In this document: piece after piece, positions 1 to 6,968 of the stretch
How positions within the stretch are numbered: position 1 is the stretch's first letter
How the letters are laid out: every line of letters starts with the position of its first letter
Origin: Clostridiales bacterium UBA6468
Lineage (GTDB): Bacteria > Bacillota > Clostridia > Oscillospirales > Oscillospiraceae
Direction: 5' to 3'
Length of the DNA: 30,429 bases
Assembly (NCBI GenBank): GCA_002436765.1
Contig: DJNI01000091.1
Span: 1 to 30,429 of the forward strand
The notes under the pieces: generated by a model
Told to the model about the DNA's origin: nothing
Seen by the model: the letters and a program-made list of their open reading frames with translations, nothing else
The model's database searches: none
Program-made: the position numbers and the translations under genes

Positions 1-45
1 GAAAAAGCCGCCACTTCAAAATTAACAGTGAAGTGACGGCTCTTT
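1..45 (-). terminator. Terminator-like hairpin at the window edge
   Basis: Arms at 7-18 and 29-40 pair with one C/A mismatch around a 10-nt loop. On the minus strand the stem is followed by a run of five T, so it works best leftward. The plus side has only TCTTTCT, so weak bidirectional function is possible. The unit it ends cannot be identified. Confidence 0.55.
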
Positions 46-74
46 CTATCGCCGGAATACGAGTTCCTGAAATG

Positions 75-105
75 AAAAAAGCACCCAGCATTTATACTGT
101 GTGCT
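75..105 (-). terminator. Second leftward terminator-like hairpin
   Basis: Arms 80-88 and 97-105 pair with one interior mismatch. On the minus strand they are followed by six T. It lies about 250 bases beyond the rpsI terminator, so it may be a backup terminator or may end a short leftward transcript from 106-356. No convincing gene is visible there. Confidence 0.45.
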
Positions 106-203
106 ACATCAAATTCATATTCAATTATTCAAATTAGCTCAAACTATGCCAAACTGCCACAGCCAAAAAACGAGGGGACGGAGGGCTGAAAAGCACCCCA
201 AAA

Positions 204-311
204 ATCGGCTCTCGGTTAACCACTTTGGGAACCACTTCCCCCTCTTTTTGCCCTCTTTTTAGCCAGTTAACCACTTGCGGACCACTAAAAATTAAATGAA
301 ATCGGCTCTCG
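204..311. repeat. Cluster of short direct repeats downstream of rpsI
   Basis: The 11-mer ATCGGCTCTCG occurs at 204-214 and 301-311. GTTAACCACTT followed by a GG(A)ACCACT motif occurs at 215-236 and 266-286. An 11-bp unit (CCCTCTTTTTG, then CCCTCTTTTTA) is tandemly repeated at 240-261. The 106-356 interval has no supported gene; the minus-strand reading frame there starts with TTG, lacks a ribosome binding site and overlaps the rpsI terminator. Repeats of this kind resemble integrase arm sites, but no integrase gene is in the window, so this is inference. Confidence 0.4.
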
Positions 312-356
312 TTTTGCCAAATTCGGTCAAACCATATCAGCCCGTTTAGATATAGC

Positions 357-391
357 AAAAGCCCGGAAAACCTTGATTTTCCGGGCTTTTT
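357..391 (-). terminator. rplM-rpsI operon terminator
   Basis: A perfect 14-bp stem (357-370 with 377-390) has a 6-nt loop. A-runs and T-runs flank both sides, making it a textbook intrinsic terminator that can work in either direction. It begins 31 nt past the rpsI stop codon. Confidence 0.9.
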
Positions 392-421
392 GAACCATTT
401 TGATATAGTCTGAGCAGTCGA

Positions 422-826
422 TTATCGCTTGCTGAACTGAGGTGCACGACGTGCAGCCTTCAGACCGTATTTCTTTCTTTCCTTCATTCTGGGGTCGCGG
501 GTCATGAAGCCGGCGGCCTTCAGAGAGGCGCGGTACTCGGGGTTCAGGGTGACCAGGGCGCGGGAAATGCCGTGGCGGATGGCGCCGGCCTGACCGGAAA
601 CGCCGCCGCCCGCGACGGAAACAACGATGTCAACCTTGCCCAGCAGATCGGTGGTGACCAGGGGCTGACGGACGATCAGCTTCAGGGTGTCCAGGCCGAA
701 ATACTCGTCGATGTCGCGGCCGTTGACGATGATGGAACCGGTGCCGTTCTCGTAAACGCGAACACGGGCAACGGAGGACTTACGACGGCCGGTGCCGTAA
801 AAATACTTCTTCTTGCTCTCGTACAT
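422..826 (-). CDS. rpsI: 30S ribosomal protein S9
   Basis: This is small-subunit ribosomal protein uS9, whose basic C-terminal tail reaches the P-site tRNA anticodon stem in the ribosome. The 134-residue product has the family features in order: an N-terminal YGTGRRKSSVARV motif (about residues 10-22), the GGGVSGQAGAIRHGISRAL core (about 73-91), and a basic tail ending QFSKR. The S9 tail normally ends in K/R, so the gene is complete. The start at 826 follows a GGAGGTAAC ribosome binding site in the 16-bp gap after rplM. This is the usual L13-S9 operon order, and both genes should be transcribed from the promoter at 1353-1381. A strong terminator follows. Identification is secure; nothing is missing or shifted. 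Confidence 0.98.
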   Translation of the reverse strand: MYESKKKYFYGTGRRKSSVARVRVYENGTGSIIVNGRDIDEYFGLDTLKLIVRQPLVTTDLLGKVDIVVSVAGGGVSGQAGAIRHGISRALVTLNPEYRASLKAAGFMTRDPRMKERKKYGLKAARRAPQFSKR

Positions 827-842
827 ACTGTGTTACCTCCAA

Positions 843-1274
843 TTAGTCCAGAGTCCAGGCTTCGGGCTTCTGGGCGGCATGAGGATGCTCAGCACCCTTG
901 TACAGGTGCAGACGGGTCATGCAGGTGCGGCCCAGAGTGTTCTTGGGCAGCATGCCCTTGACGGCCAGCTCAACGGCGTAGTCGGAGCGGGCAGCCATCA
1001 TGTCGCGGGCCTTGGTCTCTTTCAGACCGCCGATCCAGCCGGACACACGGTAGTACTTCTTCTGCTCGGCCTTCTTGCCGGTCAGAACAGCCTTGTCGGT
1101 GTTGATGATGATGACATTGTCACCGCAGTCAACGTTGGGGGTGAAGTCAACCTTGTGCTTGCCGCGAAGCAGGTTAGCGGCGGCGACAGCGGTACGGCCC
1201 AGGGGCTTACCGGCAGCGTCGATCACATACCACTTGCGCTCCAGGGTCTCCTTTTTCAGCAGAGTAGTGGACAT
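843..1274 (-). CDS. rplM: 50S ribosomal protein L13
   Basis: This is large-subunit protein uL13, an early assembly protein that binds 23S rRNA. The 143-residue product has the expected motifs: KWYVIDAAGKPLGRTA near residues 14-29, DCGDNVIIINTDKAVLTGKK around 49-68, and an MLPKNTLGRTCMTRLHLYKGAEHPH block near the end. I place the start at the ATG at 1274 because GGAGG lies 7 nt upstream. The in-frame TTG five codons earlier overlaps that ribosome binding site and is not credible. rpsI follows after 16 bp. The leader of about 70 nt is transcribed from a TTGACA-17-TATAAA promoter and may carry regulatory structure, as L13 leaders do in some Firmicutes; I did not identify a known motif. Confidence 0.98.
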   Translation of the reverse strand: MSTTLLKKETLERKWYVIDAAGKPLGRTAVAAANLLRGKHKVDFTPNVDCGDNVIIINTDKAVLTGKKAEQKKYYRVSGWIGGLKETKARDMMAARSDYAVELAVKGMLPKNTLGRTCMTRLHLYKGAEHPHAAQKPEAWTLD

Positions 1275-1304
1275 TATGATTTCCTCCAATTGGATTAAAA
1301 TATT

Positions 1305-1333
1305 TTGACAATCTCAGGCGCCTAGAGTATAAT
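1305..1333 (+). promoter_or_regulatory. Perfect consensus sigma-A promoter facing right
   Basis: TTGACA (1305-1310), a 17-nt spacer and TATAAT (1328-1333) match the consensus exactly. The predicted start is near 1340, giving a leader of about 160 nt for the TtcA-family gene at 1500. It faces the rplM promoter, whose predicted start lies only a few bases away. Confidence 0.65.
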
Positions 1334-1352
1334 GCCTTCAGGACGCTTGAAT

Positions 1353-1381
1353 TTTATACCACATTGAAAATCAAATGTCAA
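1353..1381 (-). promoter_or_regulatory. Promoter of rplM-rpsI
   Basis: On the minus strand, TTGACA (1376-1381), a 17-nt spacer and TATAAA (1353-1358) form a near-perfect promoter. The predicted start near 1346 gives a leader of about 70 nt. Confidence 0.85.
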
Positions 1382-1499
1382 CAGCATTTTTGCGAAAATT
1401 TATGAAATCCTGAATGATCTTCCAAATTCTCGAAAATGCTCTCGAATGCTCTCGTTTTCTCACATCCTATTTTAAGCGAATTTCGGAGGAAAAACAACT

Positions 1500-2249
1500 A
1501 TGCAGAAGCTGATGGGACTGGTTCGGCGGTGCGTGGACGACTACAATATGATCGAGGCAGGCGACCGCATTGCCGTGGGCGTGTCGGGGGGAAAGGATTC
1601 CCTTGCGCTGCTCGTCCTGCTGGCGGGGCTGCGGGAATACTTTAATAAGCCCTACGAGCTGGAGGCGATCACCATTGACATGGGGCTGGGGATGGACTAT
1701 TCCCAAGTCGCGGCGCTGTGCGAGGAGTGGAAGGTGCCGTACACCGTGGTGAAAACGGAGATCGCGCCCATTATTTTTGACTACCGCAAGGAGAAAAATC
1801 CCTGCTCCATGTGCGCCAAAATGCGCCGGGGGGCGTTGAATCAGGCGATTCTGGACAAGGGGTTCAACAAGCTGGCGCTGGGACACCACTACGACGACGC
1901 GGTGGAGACGTTCCTCATGTCCCTGCTGTTCGAGGGGCGCATCAACTGCTTCCAGCCGGTGACCAACCTCGACAGAACCGGCATCGTGCAGATCCGTCCC
2001 ATGCTGTACATTCACGAAAAGACGCTGGACAATTTCGCGGCGCGGATGAACCTGCCGGTGCTGCAAAACCGCTGCCCTGTGGACAAAATCACGAAGCGGG
2101 GAGAGGTCAAGCAGCTGATTTTCGAGCTGAGCAAGACCTATCCCGAGCTGAAAGAGCGGATTTTTGGCGCGATGCAGCGCTACCCGCTGGCGGCGTGGGA
2201 GCCGAAGGGGCGGTATAAGCGGCCGAAGGATGAGGGAAACTCTGTATAA
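1500..2249 (+). CDS. ttcA: TtcA-family tRNA 2-thiocytidine synthetase
   Basis: A PP-loop ATPase of the TtcA family, which activates cytidine 32 of certain tRNAs by adenylation and inserts sulfur with the help of an iron-sulfur cluster. The 249-residue protein shows the PP-loop SGGKDS at residues 29-34, a CSMC pair (C102, C105) in the NPCSMCAKMRRG signature, GHHYDDAVETF at 128-138, and a third cysteine (C192, NRCPVD). These three match the cluster ligands of E. coli TtcA. It is shorter than E. coli TtcA, as is usual in clostridial homologues. GGAGG lies 10 nt before the ATG. A consensus promoter at 1305-1333 can supply transcription. The family is clear; whether it thiolates C32 or another substrate here is inferred. 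Confidence 0.85.
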   Translation: MQKLMGLVRRCVDDYNMIEAGDRIAVGVSGGKDSLALLVLLAGLREYFNKPYELEAITIDMGLGMDYSQVAALCEEWKVPYTVVKTEIAPIIFDYRKEKNPCSMCAKMRRGALNQAILDKGFNKLALGHHYDDAVETFLMSLLFEGRINCFQPVTNLDRTGIVQIRPMLYIHEKTLDNFAARMNLPVLQNRCPVDKITKRGEVKQLIFELSKTYPELKERIFGAMQRYPLAAWEPKGRYKRPKDEGNSV

Positions 2250-2294
2250 ATCGCTTTCTTTTGGGAAAACTTTTCCATAAGGAGGCGGTAAATT

Positions 2295-2555
2295 ATGGTA
2301 AAAGGCATTTCCCGTCAGGTGATCGTGGTGCATTCTCCCGACCCGAAGCTGTTTGAACAGGCGATTTTCATTCTCAAGGACAACGCGGTGGGGGAGGGGA
2401 TCACCGACGAGGCGCTTCTGAAGGAAGCCCAGAAGGCCATCCACACCGGCGACCGGACAAAAAAGAAGCGGCATCTGTACCTTTACGGCGCGGTGTGGGC
2501 GGCGGGCGGCGCGTTGCTGACGGGTCTGACTTGGCTGATTACAGTGCTGTTTTGA
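2295..2555 (+). CDS. Small C-tail membrane protein, function unknown
   Basis: I do not recognise a characterised family. The 86-residue protein has a soluble N-terminal part (VIVVHSPDPKLFEQAIFILKD, about residues 9-29), a short acidic-to-basic linker ending DRTKKKRH, and one hydrophobic segment at about residues 62-86 that would anchor it by its C-terminus with the N-terminus in the cytoplasm. An AAGGAGG site 9 nt before the ATG supports expression. It lies 45 bp after the TtcA-family gene in the same direction and could be co-transcribed with it. The clear ribosome binding site and ordinary composition favour a real gene over a chance frame. No function is proposed. Confidence 0.75.
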   Translation: MVKGISRQVIVVHSPDPKLFEQAIFILKDNAVGEGITDEALLKEAQKAIHTGDRTKKKRHLYLYGAVWAAGGALLTGLTWLITVLF

Positions 2556-2557
2556 TG

Positions 2558-2586
2558 TTGCGAAACAGCCCGATTTGTGATACAAT
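2558..2586 (+). promoter_or_regulatory. Possible promoter for dusB
   Basis: TTGCGA (2558-2563), a 17-nt spacer and TACAAT (2581-2586) sit just after the preceding gene. The predicted start is near 2593, about 60 nt before the dusB start. The -10 is good and the -35 moderate. Confidence 0.4.
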
Positions 2587-2654
2587 TCCCCATATTGCTG
2601 CGGGCGGCGGGGCGCCGCTCAGAGGGAATTTTCCCTGCGGATGAGGTGAGAGTA

Positions 2655-3620
2655 TTGCGAATCGGAACGATCGAAGTGAAAAATCCCGTGTTCCTTGCGC
2701 CCATGGCCGGGGTCACGGACTGGGCTTTCCGCACCGTCTGCGCCGAGCTGGGGGCAGGCGTCACCGTGACGGAAATGGTGTCCTCCCGGGCGCTGGTATA
2801 CCGGGATCAGAAAAGCGCCAAGCTGCTCCGGAAAAATCCGGGCAGCATCTGCGGCGCGCAGATTTTCGGCAACGACCCGAATACCATGGCGGAGGGGGCA
2901 CGGCTGGCGCTGGAAATTTCCGGCTGCGACTTTCTGGACATCAACATGGGCTGCCCCATGCCCAAGGTTGCGAACAACGGCGACGGCTGCGGCCTGATGC
3001 GCACGCCGGAGCTGGCGGGGAAAATCGTGGAGGCCGTGGTCAAAGCGGTGGACGTTCCCGTCACCGTTAAATGCCGCTTGGGCTGGGACAAGGGCAGTGT
3101 TAACGTGCTGGACTTTACCCGGCGCATGGAGGACAGCGGCGCGGCCATGGTGGCCGTTCACGGACGCACCCGGAGTATGCTCTACAGCGGCACCGCCGAC
3201 TGGGACGCCATCCGCAAGGTCAAAGAGCAGCTGACCATCCCTGTGATCGCCAACGGCGACATCACCGGCGGCGAGGCGGCGGTGCGGTGCCTGAAACGCA
3301 CCGGCGCGGACGGACTGATGATCGGCCGGAGTGTGTTCGGCGATCCCTGGATTTTTGGGGAGGTCAACGCTGCCCTTGCCGGGGAAGAATATGCCGGACG
3401 CCCGTGTCTTAAAGACCGGGTGGCGGTGGCGGTGCGGCAATTTCGGCTTGCCGAGGAAGACCACGGCGAACACATTGCCTGCCTGGAAGCCCGGAAGCAC
3501 TTTGCCTGGTACTTAAAGGGCGTTCCCCACAGCGGGTACTATAAAAATCAGATCTCGTCCCTGACCACCATGGAGGATATTTACCGGGTGGCGAAGGACG
3601 TGGTGCGGGATTTAACATAA
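2655..3620 (+). CDS. dusB: tRNA-dihydrouridine synthase, DusB type
   Basis: An FMN-dependent enzyme that reduces specific uridines in the tRNA D-loop to dihydrouridine using NADPH. From the TTG at 2655 the product is 321 residues: APMAGVTD at 15-22 (FMN site), the NMGCP motif with catalytic C100, a VKCRLGWD segment near 162, HGRTR, and the late GADGLMIGR flavin-phosphate site, followed by a helical C-terminal domain. I prefer this TTG because AGGTGA lies 5-6 nt upstream and the family motif begins at residue 15. The in-frame ATG at 2577 has no ribosome binding site, overlaps the candidate promoter and would add 26 residues unlike the family. The 3' end lies 30 bases before a strong hairpin. 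Confidence 0.92.
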   Translation: MRIGTIEVKNPVFLAPMAGVTDWAFRTVCAELGAGVTVTEMVSSRALVYRDQKSAKLLRKNPGSICGAQIFGNDPNTMAEGARLALEISGCDFLDINMGCPMPKVANNGDGCGLMRTPELAGKIVEAVVKAVDVPVTVKCRLGWDKGSVNVLDFTRRMEDSGAAMVAVHGRTRSMLYSGTADWDAIRKVKEQLTIPVIANGDITGGEAAVRCLKRTGADGLMIGRSVFGDPWIFGEVNAALAGEEYAGRPCLKDRVAVAVRQFRLAEEDHGEHIACLEARKHFAWYLKGVPHSGYYKNQISSLTTMEDIYRVAKDVVRDLT

Positions 3621-3650
3621 CGTCCAATTATTTCCATTGATAAAAAATCG

Positions 3651-3697
3651 GCCGCTTCATATTCTAACCCAAGAGGTGAGAATATGAAGCGGCTTTT
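3651..3697 (+). promoter_or_regulatory. Hairpin spanning the ribosome binding site and start codon
   Basis: A perfect 15-bp inverted repeat (3651-3665 with 3679-3693) has a 13-nt loop. The loop contains the GAGGTG ribosome binding site of the M23 gene and the right arm contains its ATG (3684). An A-run precedes the stem and TTTT follows it, so it could also serve as the dusB terminator. It may therefore be a terminator, a translation-limiting hairpin, or both. Confidence 0.6.
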
Positions 3698-4637
3698 GGC
3701 GTCCATATTGATCCTGCCCATGCTGGTGCTGCCGGTTCAGGCGGAGACCATTAAGTGGGTGGATTTTAATGTGTCCTACGAGTCCATGAAGTATGCGCTG
3801 GATCAGGACATCGCGACCTTTGAACAGGAAAAGCACATTTCCTGGATCGACATATTGGCGCTGGCGGCCTGCCGCACCGGGGGAAAGTGCGGACTTGCTT
3901 CGGTAAAGCAGGCGGTTTCCGATTTGAAAAAGGACAGACAGCCGGAGGAGCTGCTGGGCGACCTGTACAAATATTATGACTATTATCACCGGGCGTACAC
4001 GGCCGCGCTGGGCGGGCTTGTGGGCAGCTACGCCATCGAAAAGGACGGGCAGTGGGTGGCAAGCTATGGCCTGAAAGCGTTTTCCCCCATTGCGGCGGGA
4101 TATGGTTACAGCCACTGCGACGACTTCGGCGTGGCGCGTTCCTTCGGATTCCGGCGCAAGCACCTGGGCAACGACCTGATGGGCGCGCTGGGAACGCCCG
4201 TCGTGGCGGTGGAGGGCGGCGTCGTGGAGGCCATGGGCTGGAACCGGTACGGCGGCTGGCGGGTGGGCGTCCGCAGCTTTGACAGCCGACGCTACTATTA
4301 TTACGCCCATTTGCAGAAGGACACGCCCTTTGCCCCGGGGCTTGGCGAGGGGGACACCGTGCAGGCGGGGGACGTCATCGGCTTCATGGGCAGAACCGGC
4401 TATTCCGACCGGGAAAACGTCAACAACATCGAGACGGTGCATCTGCATTTCGGCCTGGAGCTGGTGTTCGACGAGAGCCAGAAGGAATGCAATTCGGAAA
4501 TCTGGATCAATGTCTATGACATTGTTCGGCTGCTGTCCGGTCACAGGAGCAGCATTCAGCGGACGGAAAGCGGCTGGGGCAGGGTATACCCCTACCGGGA
4601 TCTGGACTGGGAGGAGTACCCCAAAGCGCAGCCGTAA
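3684..4637 (+). CDS. Secreted M23-family metallopeptidase
   Basis: A probable zinc peptidase of the LytM/M23 family, which cuts peptide bridges in peptidoglycan outside the cell. Of 317 residues, the first 20 look like a signal peptide (MKRLLASILILPMLVLPVQA) with a likely cleavage after VQA. A helical region of unknown role covers about 25-140. The peptidase domain follows with the HLGNDLMG motif (H and D zinc ligands), a GVVEAMGWN beta segment, YYYAHL and the VHLHF zinc/catalytic motif, so the active-site set is complete. The reading frame continues about 60 residues beyond HxH. The start is fixed by GAGGTG 5 nt upstream. It stands alone, 64 bp after dusB, with an unusual start-codon hairpin. 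The substrate (wall remodelling or sporulation) is not shown by sequence. Confidence 0.88.
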   Translation: MKRLLASILILPMLVLPVQAETIKWVDFNVSYESMKYALDQDIATFEQEKHISWIDILALAACRTGGKCGLASVKQAVSDLKKDRQPEELLGDLYKYYDYYHRAYTAALGGLVGSYAIEKDGQWVASYGLKAFSPIAAGYGYSHCDDFGVARSFGFRRKHLGNDLMGALGTPVVAVEGGVVEAMGWNRYGGWRVGVRSFDSRRYYYYAHLQKDTPFAPGLGEGDTVQAGDVIGFMGRTGYSDRENVNNIETVHLHFGLELVFDESQKECNSEIWINVYDIVRLLSGHRSSIQRTESGWGRVYPYRDLDWEEYPKAQP

Positions 4638-4667
4638 AAAACGGGATGCAGAAAACTCTGCATCCCG
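4636..4667 (-). terminator. Terminator of the ECF gene, probably shared with the M23 gene
   Basis: A perfect 11-bp stem (4642-4652 with 4657-4667) has an AAAC loop. It is followed by six T on the minus strand, right after the stop codon of the leftward ECF gene. On the plus strand it follows the M23 gene but lacks a T-run. Confidence 0.85.
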
Positions 4668-4679
4668 CAAATTCTGACG

Positions 4680-5249
4680 CTATTCCACCGTCACATGGTT
4701 TTCCTCCAGCGCCTTCCGAATGGCGACCGCGAGGATGGGGGCGAAGACCAGGGCGACCACGGCGTTGAATGCGGTGGCGGGGAGCTTGGCGACGACGGTA
4801 AGCATTGCCGCGTCGGGGGTCAGACCCTTGATGAGCAGGCCGCTGTAGAAATAGCTCTTGGCGAGGTACAGCGCCGCGTAGGTCAACGCTCCGGCCAGGG
4901 TGGCGACAAGCGCCTTGACATAGCCGAATTTCTTTCCGCCCGCCCGGATGATGAGACCCGCGACAAGGCCGTAAGCACCCTTGGTCAGGAAGGTGATCCA
5001 GCACTCGGAAATATACAGCGGGTTCATGATATCATAAATGGCGGAGCCGAGGCCGGAGGCCAGACCGCCCAGCCAGGGACCCAGCAGAATGCCGCCAAGG
5101 GCACACATGATGTTGCCCAGATGGAAGGATGTGGTTCCCGCGATGTCCAGGGGCAGGGTGACGCGAAGCGCGGAACCGGCTACGGTCAAGGCCGCCATCA
5201 GCGCCGTGAAAACGATTTTCCGTGTGGTCAGGGTGCTTTTCTTTTCCAT
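4680..5249 (-). CDS. ECF transporter substrate-binding S component
   Basis: A membrane substrate-capture subunit of an energy-coupling factor transporter, which works with a shared T component and ATPases encoded elsewhere to import a vitamin or similar micronutrient. The 189-residue protein has an N-terminal TTRKIVFTALMAALT start, a HLGNIMCALGGILLGPWLG stretch and about five to six hydrophobic segments, matching the size and layout of S components. The substrate is not recognisable; I could not assign it to the thiamine, folate, biotin or riboflavin groups. The start ATG at 5249 has GGGAGG 8 nt upstream, better than the much longer open frame reaching 5441, which crosses the promoter region. 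It is divergent from nagB, with no gene for the other ECF subunits in this window. Confidence 0.8.
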   Translation of the reverse strand: MEKKSTLTTRKIVFTALMAALTVAGSALRVTLPLDIAGTTSFHLGNIMCALGGILLGPWLGGLASGLGSAIYDIMNPLYISECWITFLTKGAYGLVAGLIIRAGGKKFGYVKALVATLAGALTYAALYLAKSYFYSGLLIKGLTPDAAMLTVVAKLPATAFNAVVALVFAPILAVAIRKALEENHVTVE

Positions 5250-5279
5250 TTGAATGGCCTCCCGAATTGGTATGAATGT

Positions 5280-5288
5280 AGTATAGCA
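5280..5288 (-). promoter_or_regulatory. Extended -10 promoter for the ECF gene
   Basis: On the minus strand TGC-TATACT forms an extended -10 about 31 nt before the start codon. No good -35 is seen at the usual distance, as is common with extended -10 promoters. The leader would be only about 24 nt, so there is little room for a riboswitch. Confidence 0.45.
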
Positions 5289-5400
5289 GCTTCTGGCTAT
5301 AAATACAGTGCCAAAATTGTGATATAAAACAATGCCAGATCGGACATGTTCAGGAAATACGAATGGATTTACCAAAATGGACGAAAAAAAGCGAAAGCAC

Positions 5401-5429
5401 TGTACAGAAAATGAAAAGGATGGTATAAT
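5401..5429 (+). promoter_or_regulatory. Promoter of nagB
   Basis: TGTACA (5401-5406), a 17-nt spacer and TATAAT (5424-5429), the latter preceded by TGG as an extended -10. The predicted start is near 5436, 28 nt before the ATG. No operator was identified. Confidence 0.65.
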
Positions 5430-5463
5430 ACCGTCAGTCAATTACGAAAGGGGAACTTTACCA

Positions 5464-6201
5464 ATGAGACTGATTCGCGCCAAGGATTATAATGACGTGA
5501 GCCGCAAGGCCGCCAATATTATCGCTGCCCAGATCTATCTGAAGCCCGACTGCGTGCTGGGTCTGGCCACCGGCAGCAGCCCCGTGGGTACTTATAAAGA
5601 GCTGATCGCCAAGTACGAAGCCGGCGACCTGGACTTCTCCCGGGTCAGAACGGTGAATCTGGACGAGTATGTGGGTCTTAGTAAGGATCACGACCAGAGC
5701 TATGCTTACTTTATGCGCTCCAACCTGTTCGACCATGTGAACATCGATCAGAATAACTGCAACATTCCCAACGGCATGAACCCCGACGCCGAAGCGGAGT
5801 GCGCCCGGTACGATGCCGTCATCGACGCCTTCGGCGGCGCTGACCTCCAGCTGCTGGGTCTCGGCCCCAACGGCCACATCGGCTTCAACGAGCCTGCGGA
5901 CGCCTTCGTCAAGGGCACCAACAAGGTCGCGCTGACCGCTTCCACCATCGACGCCAACGCCCGCTTCTTTGCTTCCCGGGATGACGTGCCCACCCACGCT
6001 TATACCATGGGCATCGGCTCCATCATGAAGGCAAAGCGCGTTTTGCTGGTGGTCAACGGCGAGAAGAAGGCGCAGGCCGTGAAGGACTGCTTCTTTGGCC
6101 CCATCAAGCCCCAGGCGCCCGGCTCCATCCTCCAGCTGCACCCCGACTTCACCCTGGTGGCGGACGAGGCTGCGCTGTCTCTGGTGAAGGATCTGCTGTA
6201 A
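5464..6201 (+). CDS. nagB: Glucosamine-6-phosphate deaminase
   Basis: Converts glucosamine 6-phosphate to fructose 6-phosphate plus ammonia, feeding amino sugars into glycolysis or adjusting the supply of UDP-GlcNAc for the wall. The 245-residue protein has the sugar-phosphate loop GLATGSSPVGTY (about 33-44), the catalytic region VNLDEYVG, LLGLGPNGHIGFNEP with the catalytic histidine, and a late GEKKAQAVKD stretch. Length and motifs are typical for NagB, without a fused kinase or regulatory domain. AAGGGGAA lies 8 nt before the ATG. It is a single-gene unit with its own promoter and a strong terminator; nagA and a transporter are not next to it. It is divergent from an ECF S component, but a functional link is not shown. 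Confidence 0.95.
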   Translation: MRLIRAKDYNDVSRKAANIIAAQIYLKPDCVLGLATGSSPVGTYKELIAKYEAGDLDFSRVRTVNLDEYVGLSKDHDQSYAYFMRSNLFDHVNIDQNNCNIPNGMNPDAEAECARYDAVIDAFGGADLQLLGLGPNGHIGFNEPADAFVKGTNKVALTASTIDANARFFASRDDVPTHAYTMGIGSIMKAKRVLLVVNGEKKAQAVKDCFFGPIKPQAPGSILQLHPDFTLVADEAALSLVKDLL

Positions 6202-6215
6202 TCGTTGAATCGTTT

Positions 6216-6250
6216 GTCCCGGAACGGAAAAGCCGTTCCGGGACGTTTTC
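6216..6250 (+). terminator. nagB terminator
   Basis: A perfect 12-bp GC-rich stem (6216-6227 with 6233-6244) has a 5-nt loop and is followed by GTTTTC. It begins 15 nt after the nagB stop codon. Confidence 0.9.
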
Positions 6251-6280
6251 TTGCATATTTTTCCCCGAAACGGGTATCCT
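6251..6280 (+). promoter_or_regulatory. Possible rubrerythrin promoter
   Basis: TTGCAT (6251-6256), an 18-nt spacer and TATCCT (6275-6280) lie directly after the nagB terminator and 25 nt before the rubrerythrin ATG. No PerR-like box was recognised. Confidence 0.4.
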
Positions 6281-6304
6281 TTCCAGAGAAAGGAGCCACA
6301 GATT

Positions 6305-6895
6305 ATGGACTTTTTGAATTCGGAAACCAGAAAGAATCTGGTTCGTTCCTTCGCCGGGGAATCCCAGGCGCGGACCCGGTACTCCGTCTACGCCGGGGTG
6401 GCGCGGAAGGAAAGCTTCGAGTGGATCGCGAGAATTTTTGAAGAAACGGCGGCAAATGAGACCGTCCACGCGGAGGAATTCTTAGAAATGCTGAAGCGCT
6501 TGGGCGGCTGCGCCGAAAATGTGGACTTGAGCGCGGGCTATCCCTTCCAGCTGGGAACCACGGCGGAAAATCTGGCCTTCGCCGCCAACGGAGAAAAGGA
6601 CGAGCATGACAATGTCTACCCCGGCTTCGCGGAAATGGCGCGGCGGGAGGGCTACGACGACGCGGCGCGGCTGTGGACGCAGATCGCCCGGATCGAGGGC
6701 GTCCACCACAACCGGTTCCAGTCCCTCCGGCAGCAGCTGACCAAAGGTGAGTTGACGCAAAAGCAGGAGCCGATCCGCTGGCGCTGTCTGAACTGCGGCT
6801 ACACCTACGACAGCACCCGCGCCTGCGACCCCTGTCCCGTCTGCGGCAAAAGCGCCGGATGGCAGGAAGGTAAGCTGGATAAGAAAGAAATGTGA
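6305..6895 (+). CDS. rbr: Rubrerythrin
   Basis: A cytoplasmic non-haem iron protein that reduces hydrogen peroxide, a standard oxygen-stress defence of anaerobes. The 196-residue product has a four-helix ferritin-like domain with the diiron ligands E19, E52/H55, E97, E100, E131 and H134 or H135 in the usual motifs. It ends in a rubredoxin-type iron site, CLNC (161, 164) and CPVC (177, 180), so it is full-length and catalytically complete. The ATG at 6305 is preceded by AAAGGAG at 9 nt. The open frame extends upstream to 6251, but that part overlaps the candidate promoter and lacks a ribosome binding site. It appears to be a single-gene unit; the electron donor partner is not adjacent. Confidence 0.95.
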   Translation: MDFLNSETRKNLVRSFAGESQARTRYSVYAGVARKESFEWIARIFEETAANETVHAEEFLEMLKRLGGCAENVDLSAGYPFQLGTTAENLAFAANGEKDEHDNVYPGFAEMARREGYDDAARLWTQIARIEGVHHNRFQSLRQQLTKGELTQKQEPIRWRCLNCGYTYDSTRACDPCPVCGKSAGWQEGKLDKKEM

Positions 6896-6905
6896 GCCAG
6901 AGAAT

Positions 6906-6921
6906 CCCCCGAAAACGGGGG
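6906..6921 (+). terminator. Weak hairpin after rubrerythrin
   Basis: A 6-bp all-GC stem (6906-6911 with 6916-6921) has an AAAA loop and is followed by only two T. It may be a poor terminator or a 3'-end stabilising stem. Otherwise 6896-7033 holds only the next promoter. Confidence 0.35.
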
Positions 6922-6968
6922 TTACATCGGATAATCAGAGGTTCCCTAAGAACTTTTGCAACTTCCTG

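Noticed and set aside
134..358. Leftward open frame of 74 codons downstream of rpsI
   Set aside because: It begins with TTG, has no ribosome binding site, overlaps the rpsI terminator and contains the direct repeats. Composition does not look coding.
1467..2585. Long leftward open frame of 372 codons opposite the TtcA-family gene
   Set aside because: It is antisense to clear genes, rich in His, Arg and Pro, lacks a ribosome binding site and matches no family; it is a GC-rich shadow frame.
5250..5331. Riboswitch upstream of the ECF S component
   Set aside because: The predicted leader is only about 24 nt and shows no known aptamer pattern.
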